Shown here one piece after another: positions 11,423 through 24,714 of a stretch of 64,000 bases of DNA. The position numbers were made by a program, and so were the translations under genes. A model generated the notes under the pieces. It was not told the origin of the DNA and did not search any database. It saw only the letters and a program-made list of their open reading frames with translations. The DNA comes from Hirundichthys speculiger (lineage: Eukaryota; Chordata; Actinopteri; Beloniformes; Exocoetidae). Where the stretch lies: NCBI GenBank assembly GCA_018398805.1, contig JAGFBZ010002341.1, positions 186,001 through 250,000 of the forward strand, in the 5' to 3' direction. Each line of letters opens with the position of its first letter. Position 1 is the first letter of the stretch.

Positions 11423-13352
11423 CTGCGCCACTGAGCGCTGCGGTGTGAACCCGTGGTAACGTTCTCATCTCCTGTTTTATATCGTAAATTACTGCCTTCA
11501 AGTTTTGGAACCATACAGACGTGCTCTGCATGTTAGAGGGTTTTTTTTTATCTTTTCTGCCATGAATACACTGGGATAAGTATGGCAGCATCATCTTCCA
11601 AAGTCAGGCTGAGAAAAGACGGCTTCTCCTCGGCTGAAAATATATGGATTAATCAGTCCCTGCTCAACAATACAGCAAAGTAATCCTCTCCCCGAAGCCA
11701 AAATTGCCTTTGCTGCAGGTCATGTGACTGAGGCTGTAACGGCTGAAATTGCATTTTCTTCTAATACACTAATTAGTCGGTCAGGGAAAGCAACATTTTG
11801 GTCGGCGGAAATTCTATTCATTACAGTGTGACCTCCAGATGGTGTGAATGTGGATACTGTAAGTAGGGATAACCAAAGAGGAGGATGGCCTGCTGGAGAC
11901 GGAGCGGCAGCGAGCTTCTTATCCCCGCGCTGCAGCAGCCTGCTGCATCATGCAACGCGGTCAAATCACGACTTGATCGGGAATGCCCGTTCCATCCGCG
12001 ACTGCTTGTTAACAAATCTGACACTGAACCAGAGAAACAACATTTCTTCGTACTTATCTAAGGCTATAACCTGCAGAAGTGCCTCCCATTAAGGCTACTA
12101 ACGGCACTGATCGACTCCAAATGACGTTCCCACGAGGTTAACTTGGACTGTAACTGTACACATGAAAACAAATGCGCTTATTCTGTCCAGCAACACTTGG
12201 CAGCAGAAACTCCCCAGTCCAGCGTTGAATCCTCTTTAGGGTGGCGATGAGCTCGGGATTCTTTACAGACCAGCAGGTCGGTATAAACACTGTCAGAGGG
12301 TGACTCCAGCGAGGCTCCTGTGGTGTTTGCTAGCGAGCTTCAAATGTTTTACTACCGAGCAAAACAATGGTGTCCGAGCTTGAATTTTTGGTGTCACGAA
12401 AAGAGAACCAGGCTCCTGCGCTCTGCTCTGCCTTCACCACATTAATAGTGCTCTGTCTCTATAAATAGCCCTAAAGCCCTGGGGCAGGCCAGCCTGAACA
12501 GCCTGAATAAGACAGCCCAGTAAACATGGAATAAAAAAAAAGAGAGAGAGAGAGAGAGAGACACCGACCACCAACTTCACTTCCCACACTGCACTGCTCT
12601 AAAACCAGGGCAAGAAAACCCACCTCGGGACACAGCAAGACCACAGCAGAGCAAATAGTGCTAACACACATTTCCACCTGAGTACCAATGAGCACCGTGG
12701 CACTTCCCACTCCGAGCCTCTCAACTTCCTCTGAGGAAAATGCTACACACGATGGTAAATCTCTCCCCGCCGTTCAACTGAAGTTGAAGGAAATTTAAAT
12801 CTTAAAATGGCACACTTAAGGCGCCCAACGCTACAGGAGGGAGGAAAAGGATAGTTGGTCACCCGGAGGCACATGGATGAAACTCCCACACAGTGATGAG
12901 GAGTAACAGGAGTGGGCCGCCACACCGAGCCCACCCGTGCTGGTGATGGTGGACACCCTGAACCGAGCTCCGGTTCAGTTTTTCATGGATTTATATTATA
13001 TTGCAGCAACATGTGCTGATATGAGTTCTCGCTCTCTCTCATGTGAGGTACTTCCAGAGATGATCTGACTTCTTTGTTGGCTTGATCCTCTTCCCAATCA
13101 CAACTTGGAGCTTCCAAGTTCCCGTCTGTCACTGAGAGCAACAGCAGTTCCCAAAAGAGCAAAAGAAACAGAGCTGAAACGTTTCCCGTAGAAGCAACAC
13201 TTGTTAACGTCACCCTCTAAAACTTTAAACAAAACGCAGAGGGAGGGACCTGCAGGGAAGTCCAGAGTTTATTGAGCTGATATGTGAGAGAGGGGGACAG
13301 CTGTATTATCCACCAGCTGGCTGTCCGGTTAACTCACTGCTCCAGAACCACT
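11423..13352. other. no gene recognised
   Basis: No supported exon. A short (GA)n tract lies at 12540-12560. Confidence 0.5.
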
Positions 13353-13572
13353 GCAGTACCACTTCTGACCACACGGAGGCACGTAGATCTGCCGTGTTTG
13401 ACAGCAGAGCCACTGACAACACCGCGTTGTCAGTGGCGTTGGGGACGCTCCGGTACGCTTCGCAAGACCACTTTGTCCCAGCAGAGGCGCACTTCACCTG
13501 TGTCTCACGTCAAGGGCTGGCGCATGAACGTCCTTGTGATGTGCTGCCCCATGTGGTCAGAGGTAGTACCGC
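13353..13572. mobile_element. foldback MITE (copy A)
   Basis: The outer inverted repeats are GCAGTACCACTTCTGACCAC and GTGGTCAGAGGTAGTACCGC. Internal words include CCACTTTGTCCCA and GTGCTGCCCCATG. A related copy with the same ends and the same internal words is at 59560-59757. No transposase is encoded. The middle holds a separate perfect 11-bp hairpin at 13410-13436. Confidence 0.75.
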
Positions 13573-16358
13573 AACATAGAGTGGCTTTAAACAACCTGGA
13601 CCAGTCCAACACATGACGCGGTATGAGACTGCACCTAGGCAGGAGGGATCAGCACCTGCTGTCTGTGGCCAAACTGCAGACGGCGTTTCATTTAAGTAAT
13701 GAGAATATATCCGGCAGCCAAGTGTTTTTCTGAGTTTATTGCGCATTAGTGTGAGCGCTCAGGCTAAAGCAGGTGCTACATCCTCGCTTATATAATAACG
13801 CACTTAAGGGGTTATTGTGTGTATTTTGCATCCAAACCTGCGGAAAGATGAGGACAAGTGTTGGATAAGGCACGACCCTGCAGAAGGAGAGGGAAGAGCG
13901 AAGCCCCTAAAATGATCTGCTGTGGAGGTTAAAGAAGAAGTTGTTGCTCCTCTGAGATGCTTTGACTAAAGTAGGTCAATAAAAGATTTCATTAAGACAT
14001 CCAGGAATCATGTCAGCTTGTGAAAATAGGGAATATTGCCTCTTTTAATGCTGAAAAATGACGAAGCTGACCTCAGTTGAAGAGGTGAGGCGGCAGACAT
14101 CCATCCGCCTCCTCTCACTCCTCATGTGTGTTTTTGCCTCCTCTCCTCGCATCTTTGATGTCAAGGAATTAGGTTAGGAGGAGAGGAGCTGAACAAAAGA
14201 ATCAAGGGTGTACAAACCGGAAGATAGGAATATTAATACCAATCCAAAGTGACTGGATTGGGCTTTTCATTCCACCTCGATACGGTTTTTCTTACCTAGA
14301 AGACTGCAAGTCAATACTTTTCCTGCAATAATGGGAAGCAATTTCAGCGTTCAGTATATGCTGCATGTCAGCTCTGGATCGCCATTAACCTGAGTTACAC
14401 TGCATCCCGGAGCTATTTTCGAGAAAAACAATGAGACGTAATGGTTGGAATTTTTAATCACAGCCATTTCTTCTCCTGTTCCCTCGCACGATTACATTTT
14501 CCTTTACCGGCAACTTCCTCGCAGCTTCACAGTCCTCAGCTCTTCAATCGGTGGCTTTTACAGAGAAGAGTATACTTTGACACTAACCAAACTGAGAAAG
14601 CATTGCCACGTGAACAGCCAACCTTAAAAAAAAAAGAGGAAGAGAATTGAAACAGCTGGCCGGGCTACCCCGCCCTCTTTCTCACATCTGCTCTTTTTAA
14701 AATGTAATATCGCGGATATCATGTGGAGAGGAAAAAAGAAGCACGGACTGGCGACCAGATCGGCCATCGAGCTAAACCTGTGTCAACTGACCTCTAATTC
14801 AAACTGTAGACATGCAAATACCTTAATCCCAACATAATGTCCTGCTGGAGCTCTAATGGCGTTCTGTGAAACTAAACGGCCTGTACAGCAGCTGTGAAAT
14901 GATTGAGAACGACGACACGTGCTGGCGTCTATTAACACAAGTCGTAGTGAAAATAAGAAGCTGTCCTCCTCGACCGGGAACAAAGCCCTCACGCTCGCAA
15001 AGCAGGCGAACTTGTGTTTGGTGTGGCTTCAAATTCTGGAGGGTTGTAGTTTCTGCTTCTTACATATCATCCTCTGAGTTTGTTCGCTGTCACAATAACA
15101 ATCCACTACACAACACCCCTCACACTTCACAACCCAGCACACACCACACCCTCACTGTCCTGTCTCTTTAACTGTCTTGTCTTTAAATGTTTCACTGCTG
15201 GTGTTTTTTAGTCCTCTCTGACGAAATCAGGATTTAAGATGTTGATAAAGACGTAAGAATTTACTGCCAGAAAGGACTGGTGAAGGACACATTCACCCTT
15301 CACACTCCCACAAAAAAAAAAAAGTATGCTATAAGATTAAATTGCATATACATACTAGATGGTTTTGCTAGACAACGGCACTAACCATGAATGTAAATGC
15401 AGACACATAAAAAAAAAATTCTGGAGGGAACACCTGACGTGAGGCGTGGAAGCATAAGGGACGTGCCGCTAATGGAAATATGCTCTTTAGCATGTGAAAC
15501 TGAAATATGAAACGAATATTCCAGAACAACTCAAGCAAAACGCCTCAATCAGAATATGGTCCGATTCAGAACAGGGTCAGTAATCGTATTAATGTTGTTT
15601 ATGTCACACATCACAGAGGCTATTCTGTCTATGAGATGAATGAAAGAACTGAAGAAAACATGAAAAGCCACATCACTGTGCAGCTCTGTTTATCTCTGCG
15701 CTGGAATTCACACTGCTGACATTTTCCCGCTCCCCAGACCTGCTTCCCATTAATTCTGTGATTCAGCGACTGAACGATCTGAGCGAAACACGGCCCGCGA
15801 GCAATGACCCCCGTGATGGCGCTAATGCACCCGTCCCCGTCCTCACATCATCTCTTCATACCTCAGTCTCATTTAGCTCCTCTGTCTCTCACGCAGACAA
15901 ACACAACCAGACAGCCAACCAGCTGGCCAGCTAGCCCTTCATTCGCTCAGCCGGCCTCCATCACCGCCTCATACACCAGCACGCACCCTCCGGTTTAAGG
16001 AAGCGTCAGCGGGGAAAATGCCTGTGCGTGAGGGCGGCAGAAAACTCAACGCTCCTCTTTCCTGGTCGCTCTTAATGTCGGTGATCGAGGAAATGACACT
16101 CATCGTGCTGCCGCTCGTGCTGTGAATTACTCTGAATGAGAGCGTCTCATAAAACTGAAAATGGAAAAGTGCAGTGAACTGGTGAGCCCCGACTTCCCCA
16201 TCAGCTGGAGAGCTAGTACGGGACGCCTGTTTGAGCGACCTCAGCTTAGCCAGTGAAGCGTGAGCCCTCTAATCTCCGGGTCACAGGTGTCTTTAAATTA
16301 CAAATGTACCCCTGGATACTTGCATAGTTTCAAATAATCCATTTCTGACAAAAAAAAT
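13573..16358. other. no gene recognised
   Basis: About 2.8 kb without any exon, RNA gene or repeat that I can name. A runs occur at 14628, 15312 and 15410. Confidence 0.5.
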
Positions 16359-17450
16359 TAGGGCTGGGCAAGTTATCGCGTTAACGCATTCATTTATTAA
16401 CGCCGACATTTATTTTGCTCACATGCTTTTGTTTTAAAAAGTCTGTTACTGGCTGCTGTGGAACCAGAAGACAATTGGCAGGTAAACAAGGAAAAGCTGA
16501 AAACAGACATGGAGAACGGTAAAAATCTGTGAACTTTACAGTTCAGGTAGCAACTCAGGTAGCAATATTAACAATTCTGTCGAAAAAAAAAAAATTCTTG
16601 ACTGCAACAAAACTTTCGCGTCATTCCTCCATGTTCCATCAGATCTGCTCCATGTGTTCACTGTCCTGCTGTTCTCTAGCTGGTTACTTCAGTGCGGCTC
16701 CATCTAGTGGCACAGATGTGTAATGACAACAGAAAGTCCAGTCCTCGATTATAAAACAAATTCAGTCCTGTGGCCCGTTTTTTAATTTTGTATTTTTGAT
16801 CCAAGTCTAAAATTGAAATATAAAAAAAAAAAAACAGGCATTTTTTTTTTCATTTTTTTGTGTTAGATTAAAAAACGAAAAACGTAATAAAATGTCACTT
16901 TTTATTTTTTTTTATTCTTTTTTGATTGACAATTGAAAATGGAAAAAATGATTGATACACAGATTGGTAAAGTTACTGAACTTTAACATGGATATTTTCC
17001 TTTCAAAGTTCTCCCAGACGGAGGATTCAACAGAAACAAGGTTATTTGTAACAACTGACAAGTTGAACTCCCCGTTAAAAGTTTCTGCTGTTACCTCAGA
17101 AATTACCTGTTTTAATGTTCTGATTGTGCTGAGCCACAATCATTTTGTTGGATTTTGTTTGTAGACTTTTTTTTATTTTTTATAAAAACAGGATGACATT
17201 AATGCCCTGGCAGTGGCAATAAACTTTATTTTATTTTACATTTTTTAAGATGACATTTACACTGAATATGTGTTACTGACAAGTGCTGATGTTAAAAGTG
17301 TTTGAACAACAAATGTTATGACACTTTAGTTCATATGGCAGCAGAACATTTCAATAAAAGTGCATTTTACACTACTTTTAAAATTCATGATTTGATTTTG
17401 CGTAAACAATGCGATTAATCGTGATTTATCAGAGAAATAATGCGATTAAT
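16359..17450. mobile_element. hAT-type non-autonomous element, right end missing (family of 30572)
   Basis: It begins TAGGGCTGGGCAAGTTATCGCG and shares more than 1 kb of interior with the complete element at 30572-31718. Shared stretches include GTCTGTTACTGGCTGCTG, GCTCCATCTAGTGGCACAGATG and TAATGCCCTGGCAGTGGCAATAA. The homologous right end, which in the other copy runs to GTTGCCCAGCCCTA, stops here near the GCGATTAATC repeats at about 17450, so this copy is 3' truncated. A 70-codon open frame occurs at the same internal place in both copies, but the differences between them change amino acids and this copy lacks an ATG. Confidence 0.75.
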
Positions 17451-18121
17451 CATTTTCCTCTTCTTTGCAGTCAGGCGTTGTATTTTTTGTGCACATTCTT
17501 TCCCTCCAGCCTTTATTTCCCCTTCATTAAGGGTTTTTCCAACATCGCCTTGAAGGATGCACCAGGGTCACACTCGCTGCTACAAACAAATCTTTTCTGT
17601 GGACGGGAACAACGGCACCCTGAGCATCTCGCTGCTAGATAGAGGCGTGAGATTCAGAAAATTTTTTAAACAACAAAGTAATGCGGGGCCAAACTCGTTC
17701 GGACTCTTCTCCTCTTGTCAGCGAATTGTTGCATTCAGCTTCACAGCCTCCCCGTGAATACTTGCGGTCGGTAAACATGTGTTTCTGTAAACAAAGTGTT
17801 TGCTGTGCAGAAGTGCCGAGTGCAGAAGCTCATTGAAAGTTAGTGCGTGCGTCTGATTGGGGAAGACTAATACCTGCAATTACTCCAAAGTCATTCGATG
17901 CTGGACCAGATGACTATAAAAAGTATTATGCACTTAAAAGCCAAATGCCAGTTGGCGTTTGCTGGGTTTTGTGTGTTTGTTTTAAACCAATGAAATAAAA
18001 TCTTAAGAGCAAAGCATCATCTCAGCTCTTACTAAACCAAATCTGCGTGCAACAGATAAATGTTCAACCATACCATACTCTTGCTTTACATACACAATAA
18101 CCCGACTTTAACACTAAAAAA
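17451..18121. other. no gene recognised
   Basis: Nothing supported. Confidence 0.5.
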
Positions 18122-19087
18122 GACCCTGTTCACACCTGGCATTAACATGCGTCCTGAGAAATCTGATCACACGTGGCCATGTTCACACCTGGCATTAAAA
18201 TGTGCACCCAGATGGGTCTTAAGTAAATGGATCTGGCCTTCCCGCTCCACGTGAAACTAAATGAGCACATCGTTTGTTTTTTTTTGGTTGCAAACATCAA
18301 ATGCGTTGCTTTTAATTGCCAAATGCAGCAGCAGGACATTAGGCAGAATGAGGAAGAAGCTGGAAATAACAAAATGAAGAACATCCACCACAAATATTTT
18401 TTTTTCCCTAAAAAAAACACGCTGGAGAGATTACATCACACAGTTGAAGAGATAGAAGAGGCGGCTGAGGAGAGGGAGGTCTGGGCCTCTTTGCTCAGGC
18501 TGCTTCTTCACGACCCAAACTGATAATCAGAAGTTCACTGATGGACGGAGAACCGCCACAAACATGAGGAAGAAAACGAATGACAGACCTTTTTTTGCAC
18601 ACAAAATCGAATTAGTTACTGCCGATGCCAGTGTTTCTCAATCCTGGACCTCAGGTGCCACTGCCCTGCATGTTTGGGAGGGGAGTGTGCCTGTGCCAGC
18701 ACACCTGATTCAAAAGAATGAACCCCCTCACAAAAAACACCTTTGTTTGGCATCAAGCTCTGCACAAGTCTGTCAATGACCCCTTAATTTGAGCCAGGTG
18801 TGCAGGGAAACATCTGAAATATGCACAGGGCAGCCGGTACCTGAGGAGCAGGATTGGGAAACGCTTACCGAAGCTGATGATGTTTGTTTTTTAGGCGGTC
18901 CCTGAAACCGTCTGCGTTAAAGACTAACAAAGAGAAAGTGGACTCGAGCCTCCCAGACCCCCTTCAAATGCCTCCTGACTGATCTGATCTGAATGCATCT
19001 CGACATGTGCTCAGACCTCGCATTAGCGTTGCCCACTTGTGATCAGATGTCCTCAGACATGTTTCAAGGCCTGGCCTGAACGGGGTC
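18122..19087. mobile_element. DNA transposon with GACCCTGTTCA ends, superfamily uncertain
   Basis: The left end GACCCTGTTCACACCTGGC is matched by the right end GCCTGGCCTGAACGGGGTC as an imperfect inverted repeat. The matching continues inward, with GATCACACGTGG against the complement of CCACTTGTGATC. No transposase is visible. It is interrupted by a hAT-like MITE at 18629-18866. The superfamily (Harbinger-like is my guess) is not settled, because I cannot define a clear target-site duplication. Confidence 0.5.
18629..18866. mobile_element. nested hAT-like MITE
   Basis: The left end CAGTGTTTCTCAATCCTGG is matched by the right end CAGGATTGGGAAACGCTT. Internal CCCTGCATG and GCCAGGTGTGCAGGGAAACATCT also pair across the element. 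This is a common fish hAT MITE pattern. The flanking 8-mers GCCGATGC and ACCGAAGC agree at 6 of 8 positions. It sits inside the element at 18122-19087 and so is the younger insertion. Confidence 0.65.
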
Positions 19088-19249
19088 AAACACTCAGGAA
19101 CACCCACTGACGTGTGGCTCTTCTCGTCCACGTCCAGGGACTCTGTAGGAACCTTAACGGACGTTTATTGGCTTGGGTGGTCATTGAAACTTGACACCCA
19201 GGTGCATAAGCGATGTTTCACCGACTGCGCTGCAAATAAAACTGGAGGC

Positions 19250-19446
19250 AGCAGTGATCGGTGGTTCAGGGCTCTGATTTCATTAGTCCCCATGCCGGAG
19301 TGTCCTTGGGCAAAACACTGAAGAATTAATTGGTGTGTGTTTATGGTTGAGATGTGTGCACACGGTGGAGAGCCTGAATGAGTGTGTGGATGAGCAGTCG
19401 TGGCTTTCTCTACAAAGTGCTTCCACTTGTAAAGAAGACTAGATAA
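19250..19446 (+). repeat. SINE-like fragment
   Basis: GCCGGAGTGTCCTTGGGCAAAACACTGAA and the later AGTGCTTCCACTTGTAAAG resemble the body of fish tRNA-derived SINEs. The tRNA-like head is missing. Confidence 0.5.
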
Positions 19447-19512
19447 GAGATACATTTAAACAGCATTTACCATTAAGAGAGCATTTAATGTTCAAAAGAA
19501 AAACAAATCACT

Positions 19513-20665
19513 AGGGATGTAACGATATGGAAAATTTGATATCTTGATTATAGTGACCAAATTATCACTGTTTACGATATTATCCCGGTATTCTTAATTG
19601 CTGTACAAATGTCCAAAGAACACATACATTTAAATAATTTCACAAAATCTTGTGATTTTCTTGTCATACTAAAACATCAGAAGCCAAAATCTTATCAAAA
19701 TGAAACTTTCACATTAAAAGGGCAAACAACTGGCACAAAAAGATTTTATTTTAAATGAACAAAATAAATAACAGGAACAAAGCTGATTTGTCTGGTGCAA
19801 ATTTAAATAAACACTTTAACAACCATAGTAGGTCAAAATATGCAAACAATTATCAGGGAACAAAATTATAGTGCCCAAGTTCAAATGAAATAAACTTTGG
19901 ACTTTAAGCTGAACCTTAAATAAGTATAAATGTGCAAATAAAGAAACAGTTGTTTAAGGAGCCAAATATGTTGTTATGAATTGTAGTTCACTCTGTGTGT
20001 CTGTGGGTGTCGCTGTGTTGTTACCTGAGGGTCAGGTATAAAGGTAGCTGCCTGTTATTGGTTAGCTGTTTGACGCCGGAAAGACAAAAGGTTTTTGACC
20101 GCTTGTGGCGCTAACTGCCGGCGTTATGGTTGTCGGATTAGTTAATGGAGTAAATTAATATTTTAACTGCATCTGAAAAACATTGTTCCTTTTTCAATCA
20201 ACACGCAACAGTCACGTTTACGAAATGCGAGTTAGCAAGCGCGTCGACCAAGCTACTCTTGGTCAAACATCTCAGTAGCTTGAAGCATTAGCCTTAGCTC
20301 CTTCAAGTTGCTTCTACAAATTACAATAAAATGTTAACAGACAGGATAATTGTCCTCCACCAGTTGTCCTTCTGCATTCTTAAAAAAAAAAACCCAGACC
20401 TTGAACTCCGTCCTTTTAGTTGGTTGGTAAATGTCCTGCGTGCTATCACCACTTTCCTCCATGCTCGCGTTACGATCCCGATGTTACAAGCTACACATTT
20501 ACGCGAGACACAGTCGCGAGTCCCTCGCAGACTTGAATGAGGCTGATATTACATATCCTGGTAATAGACTGCGATAATGAGATGAAGTCAAACATAAACG
20601 ATAATCGTTATCACATAAAATTTTACCGCGCTTTACCGTAATACCAGTGACTGTTCCAGTCCTAC
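19513..20665. mobile_element. decayed hAT-like element
   Basis: It begins TAGGGATGTAACGATATGG and ends in the region ACGATAATCGTTATCACA...ACTGTTCCAGTCCTA. This fits a hAT non-autonomous element whose right end would once have been a complement of the left. No transposase motif is recognisable and the target-site duplication is not clear. Confidence 0.5.
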
Positions 20666-22009
20666 AATACACCAACCCTAATGCTGTCAGCAAGTAAATA
20701 TGACGTCTAATGATTGTCTAATGCTTGCAAAAATTACAGTTTAAATTCATTTTACAAACTGAAGATTCAAGGAAGCTTAATTCCCTTCTGCAATAGTTCT
20801 TTACATGCTCACAGTCTTAAGGCCAAACGTCTTGACACATACGATGATTGGGATGTAGATGTGACAGAATGACAGCTCACAAATTTACCTGGTGGCTTTT
20901 ATTCCTTTTTTTTTCCCAATTCACTGAGACCCAGACAATTGCAAGGCTGCATAAAAGGAAAGGCTGATTGATAGCTCAATGTAATAGATTACATCCAGCG
21001 TATGCAGAATGATTTCCATGATTCACTGGAAGTACACCAACCCCCACACTTTTCTCTTAAATACAGAACCACCTGCATCGCTGTGATGTAAATAAAGCGT
21101 TTTTCCTGGGAGATTGAGATTCAGACAGGAAAAAAAATCACCATAATCAATGAGTAAATAAATAATATCTCCTGAATATAGTGACAAACTGCTGGTGAAA
21201 GTGAGTGACACGCTCCGAGCGACTGTCACCTCGCCTACATCCTCCTGAGAGCCTACAGGAGCGTGCAGCCCCGTGACTGAACGTGTGCATAAGTACTTTG
21301 GAAACTTCACAGGTTTTGACATTTATCCATGAGACAATTACATCAGCGATCCGTACGCATCGTGCCGACCGGCCACCAGAACAAAACCGCTACAGACAAT
21401 CTCTCCTTCCCCCCGTTGGTAAAACCGTTACATGCTGAGCTTTTTTTGCTTGTTTGATGGTTTGTCAGTGGAGGACTGAGTACAGGCAGTAAATGAGGCA
21501 GTGACCACATAGTATGTGTTGGATCTGGAGGTTTTTTTTCCTTCAAAGGTGCGACGGTCTACAGGCTGGTTCGGTAAAACTCACGGGGCAACAGCAACCA
21601 AAACTGTTGGAACGACAAACAGGATACATCCACTTTCCATTTTAAAACATAACAATTGTACATCCCTTCCATCAATTTAACATGAAAAGGTTAACAGCTG
21701 GCATCCGCAGCACTGCAGTCATTTGAACCTCGGAGATGGAAAACTCGTAAAGTCAACTGTCACAGTCTGACATGAAAGGGCCAAAGTGAACTCATCTGGA
21801 AAGGATGACGTAGTTGTGAAGACTCACTTAATGATTTGCTCTTCTGGGTTAGTCGTGTCTTTCCTTAATTTGCCAAGTCTATATAATATGGCCATTACTG
21901 GGAGATAAGACACAGACACGCCTTCACAACGGTGTAAACAATGACATGGAGACGGAACAACAGGCGCTGCTTTGGGTGTTATAAAGCCAAATTCTGCACA
22001 AGATAAAAC
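20666..22009. other. no gene recognised
   Basis: Nothing supported apart from short T and A runs. Confidence 0.5.
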
Positions 22010-22131
22010 ATCAGTTTCAACTTTAAGGAGAATATATCGCAATATCCTGATATCGTGATAATATCGTATTGTGACCCAAGTATCATGATACATATCGTAT
22101 TGCGAGGTCCTTGCCAATACTCACCCCTAGT
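22010..22131. mobile_element. hAT MITE right-end fragment (family of 38993)
   Basis: ATATCCTGATATCGTGATAATATCGTATTG followed by GACCCAAGTATCATGATACA and CTTGCCAATACTCACCCCTA matches the right third of the complete MITEs at 38993-39345 and 61328-61708. The left part is missing. Confidence 0.75.
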
Positions 22132-23082
22132 CCAGAGGGAGCTTCAAGTCGAATTAAAGAGGAAAAGAATCAGGGTGGCTATTGGAGAAACTTTTTTACT
22201 TTTTTAAAAATGAAGAAGAATTAGATTTCTGAGGGAAAATTGTGTTTTTGTGTGGATATTCACTAAAAAAAAGAACAGCAACCCGAATCCCCAGAGGAAA
22301 GACAGAAACTTCCCCAATCAACTCAGCCAGCAGTAATCTCGTTACACATTGATTTGAACTCGGTGTTGCCAGTCTTGTACAGTAAATAAACAGTAAGAAA
22401 AATGCCTAAAACTTTTTTAGCACAGTGCTGTATGCAGTATGTGTGAGTGGGTGACACGGCAACCCCTGTCTCACTAATCAAACTTTGTTCAACACAGTTA
22501 ATAATTGCCTGACATCAGTTCTCTCTCTCTGTGTCTCTCTGACACACACAAACAAAATCAGACTCTGTATGATCGCACTGTTGCCCTGCCCAGGAACGTA
22601 CGACTGGCCCCGCGCTCGTCTCTGCATCCCAGTGTACGTATAAACGGCGGCGCCCGCAGGATCCTTTCACTGCTGCCCACGCTTCCAATAACAAGCAGTT
22701 TTAACGATGATGGAAGGAAATTGATTTCTTCGCCCACGCGTCAGAAACTGTTACGTTGGTGAGAGGTAAAACCGAAAGTGGGAGAGCTCTGCAAAAACAT
22801 ATTCATCCTGTCCGCCCACGGGCTGCCATTTCTTCAATTTTACACCAAATCCTAATCTGCGACCCACTAATGGACCAGCAGACACGAGCTGAAGGAACAC
22901 AGCCCGCCGCAGTGTGAGCAGACGCCTGCTTCGCTGCCGTGAAGCGAGAGCTTTGACAGTCACTGCCGTAGTCACATGCAGAGGAAATCCTCCACCACAC
23001 AGGATGTGAGGCGTCATGTTTTCTAGTTTGTTTAAAGAATAAACATGATTTTTTTTTTTTTTTAAAGGCAGTGAGTAGACTA
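22132..23082. other. no gene recognised
   Basis: Nothing supported beyond a short TCTC tract at 22521 and a T run at 23049. Confidence 0.5.
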
Positions 23083-23572
23083 CAGCGATCCCTTATTTTT
23101 CGGGGTTAATCGGGACCGGCGCCCCATAGCTAAAAATCAAAATCCGCGAACTGGAGCCGGAGCCCCCCGAGCTTCAATAATGTGTTTAAAATATGTTTAA
23201 AAACCGCAAAAAAAAAGTAGCGAGGCACTGCAGCGAAACAAGACAAAGGCTCAACTGTGGTCTTTCTGTTACCTTCACAGCCTCTGGTCTCTGAACCGTA
23301 GTAAACAAACCACTCTTTCATCTAACCTTGTTTTCATTCTGCCGTCATACGACACACACACTCCATTACCCATAAGGCCACACCATTAGCCATGAGGCTA
23401 CCTTCTTAAAGGGGCCAGGCTGGCTCACAACATTTCTTCACTGTGAGAGAACGTGCACAACATCCTGTGATGTTTCTGTAATTTTTTATAATATATATAT
23501 AATATATTTCTGAAAAATCTGCGAATAACTAAAACTGCAGAACTTAAAGCGCAAATTGGCGAGGGATCACTG
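23083..23572. mobile_element. Tigger/pogo-like non-autonomous element, internally deleted
   Basis: It is flanked by TA on both sides. The ends CAGCGATCCCTTATTTTTCG and TTGGCGAGGGATCACTG form the inverted repeat typical of pogo/Tigger elements. The interior (ATCCGCGAACTGGAGCCGGAG, GTCTTTCTGTTACCTTCACAG) is shared with the longer copies at 43.68 and 63.08 kb. No transposase is present. Confidence 0.75.
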
Positions 23573-24714
23573 TAAATGGATTCTGTCAGTTCCAAAAGAC
23601 CTCTGCACAATAAAAAGAATCTCATGAAAGGAGAGAGGAACCACAGCGGTAACCTCAGAGGGCGGATGCACGTATGACATGAGAGGACGAGATGTGGAGA
23701 AACTCAACTTTGAGTCGCATTGCCTCTTATATCAGCTTTGAGAAAGGAAACTGAAGCAGCGTTCACCACAACTGAACAATGACGTTTTGTTTTTTTTTAT
23801 TTCAACTCCTGCCGATTTAACTTAGGCTTTAAATGGCCTCAAACGTTTGAGTGCAGAAGACGAGCTCTGTTGGCACGTTTCAAAGCGTTGCTAATGAAGC
23901 GCAAAAGCGGATGCAAATTCCTGTAGATTGAGCGTACTTGGCAACAGAAGGGCATGTGATCCACATGTTCCTGACGGAGGTAGTGAAGTGTGGCATAGGT
24001 CACGATGGGCTCTGCCTCTAATGGAATTCAGTCGGGGCTGATTGTAATTGTGCAGGGAGGGGCTCTAACGACACGTCGCTTGTCTCCTTGCCGGCAGAAA
24101 GCTTCTTTCTGAACTGTTTAAAAAAAAAAAAAAAACTCTTCTTTAGTCACAAGGCTACAGCCAGATCTGTTGGTTCCCACTTTCTGTTAAAATAGTGCCA
24201 TGGAGCAAAGAAGTCACATGTTTGCCCTGGAGTCCAAAGTGCTTTGACTGTTCATGCAGATTTTACAAAACTCTCAAGCTCTCAAGCTAAAATGCCAGTA
24301 CCACTAATCCCCATTTACAGGATTGAAACTCCGAGGTTAAAAGAGGAAAAAAGTTCAAGGAAACATGCCCCTTTTTTTTATTTGCAGTCCTGAGCCTTTC
24401 AATTCAATTCAATTCAAAAATACTTCACTGATCCCCAAAGGAAAATTAAATAAGCACAAGTGAACTTCTCCACTTGTGCTGCCACTCGTGCCACCATCAG
24501 TGAAGATCGCTTCCTAGCCGTGACGACGGGAACAAATTCTTGTGAGGTTCAGCACGTCAACATTCTTCCCCTTTTTGTCCTTAACCTCGCGAGTTTTGAA
24601 TTGTTATTGTATCTTCTAAAAGCCTTCACATGCAGCGGTAGCGACTGGTTTCGACTTGTATTGCCACCTAGAGGGTAACGTGTTTACTGCACTCAGGTAG
24701 CCCCTGTTGTCTGT
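23573..24714. other. no gene; short LINE-tail sequence at about 24398-24450
   Basis: No exon was recognised. TTCAATTCAATTCAATTC followed by AAAATACTTCACTGATCCCC (24398-24440) is the minus-strand tail of a fish non-LTR retroelement. Confidence 0.5.
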
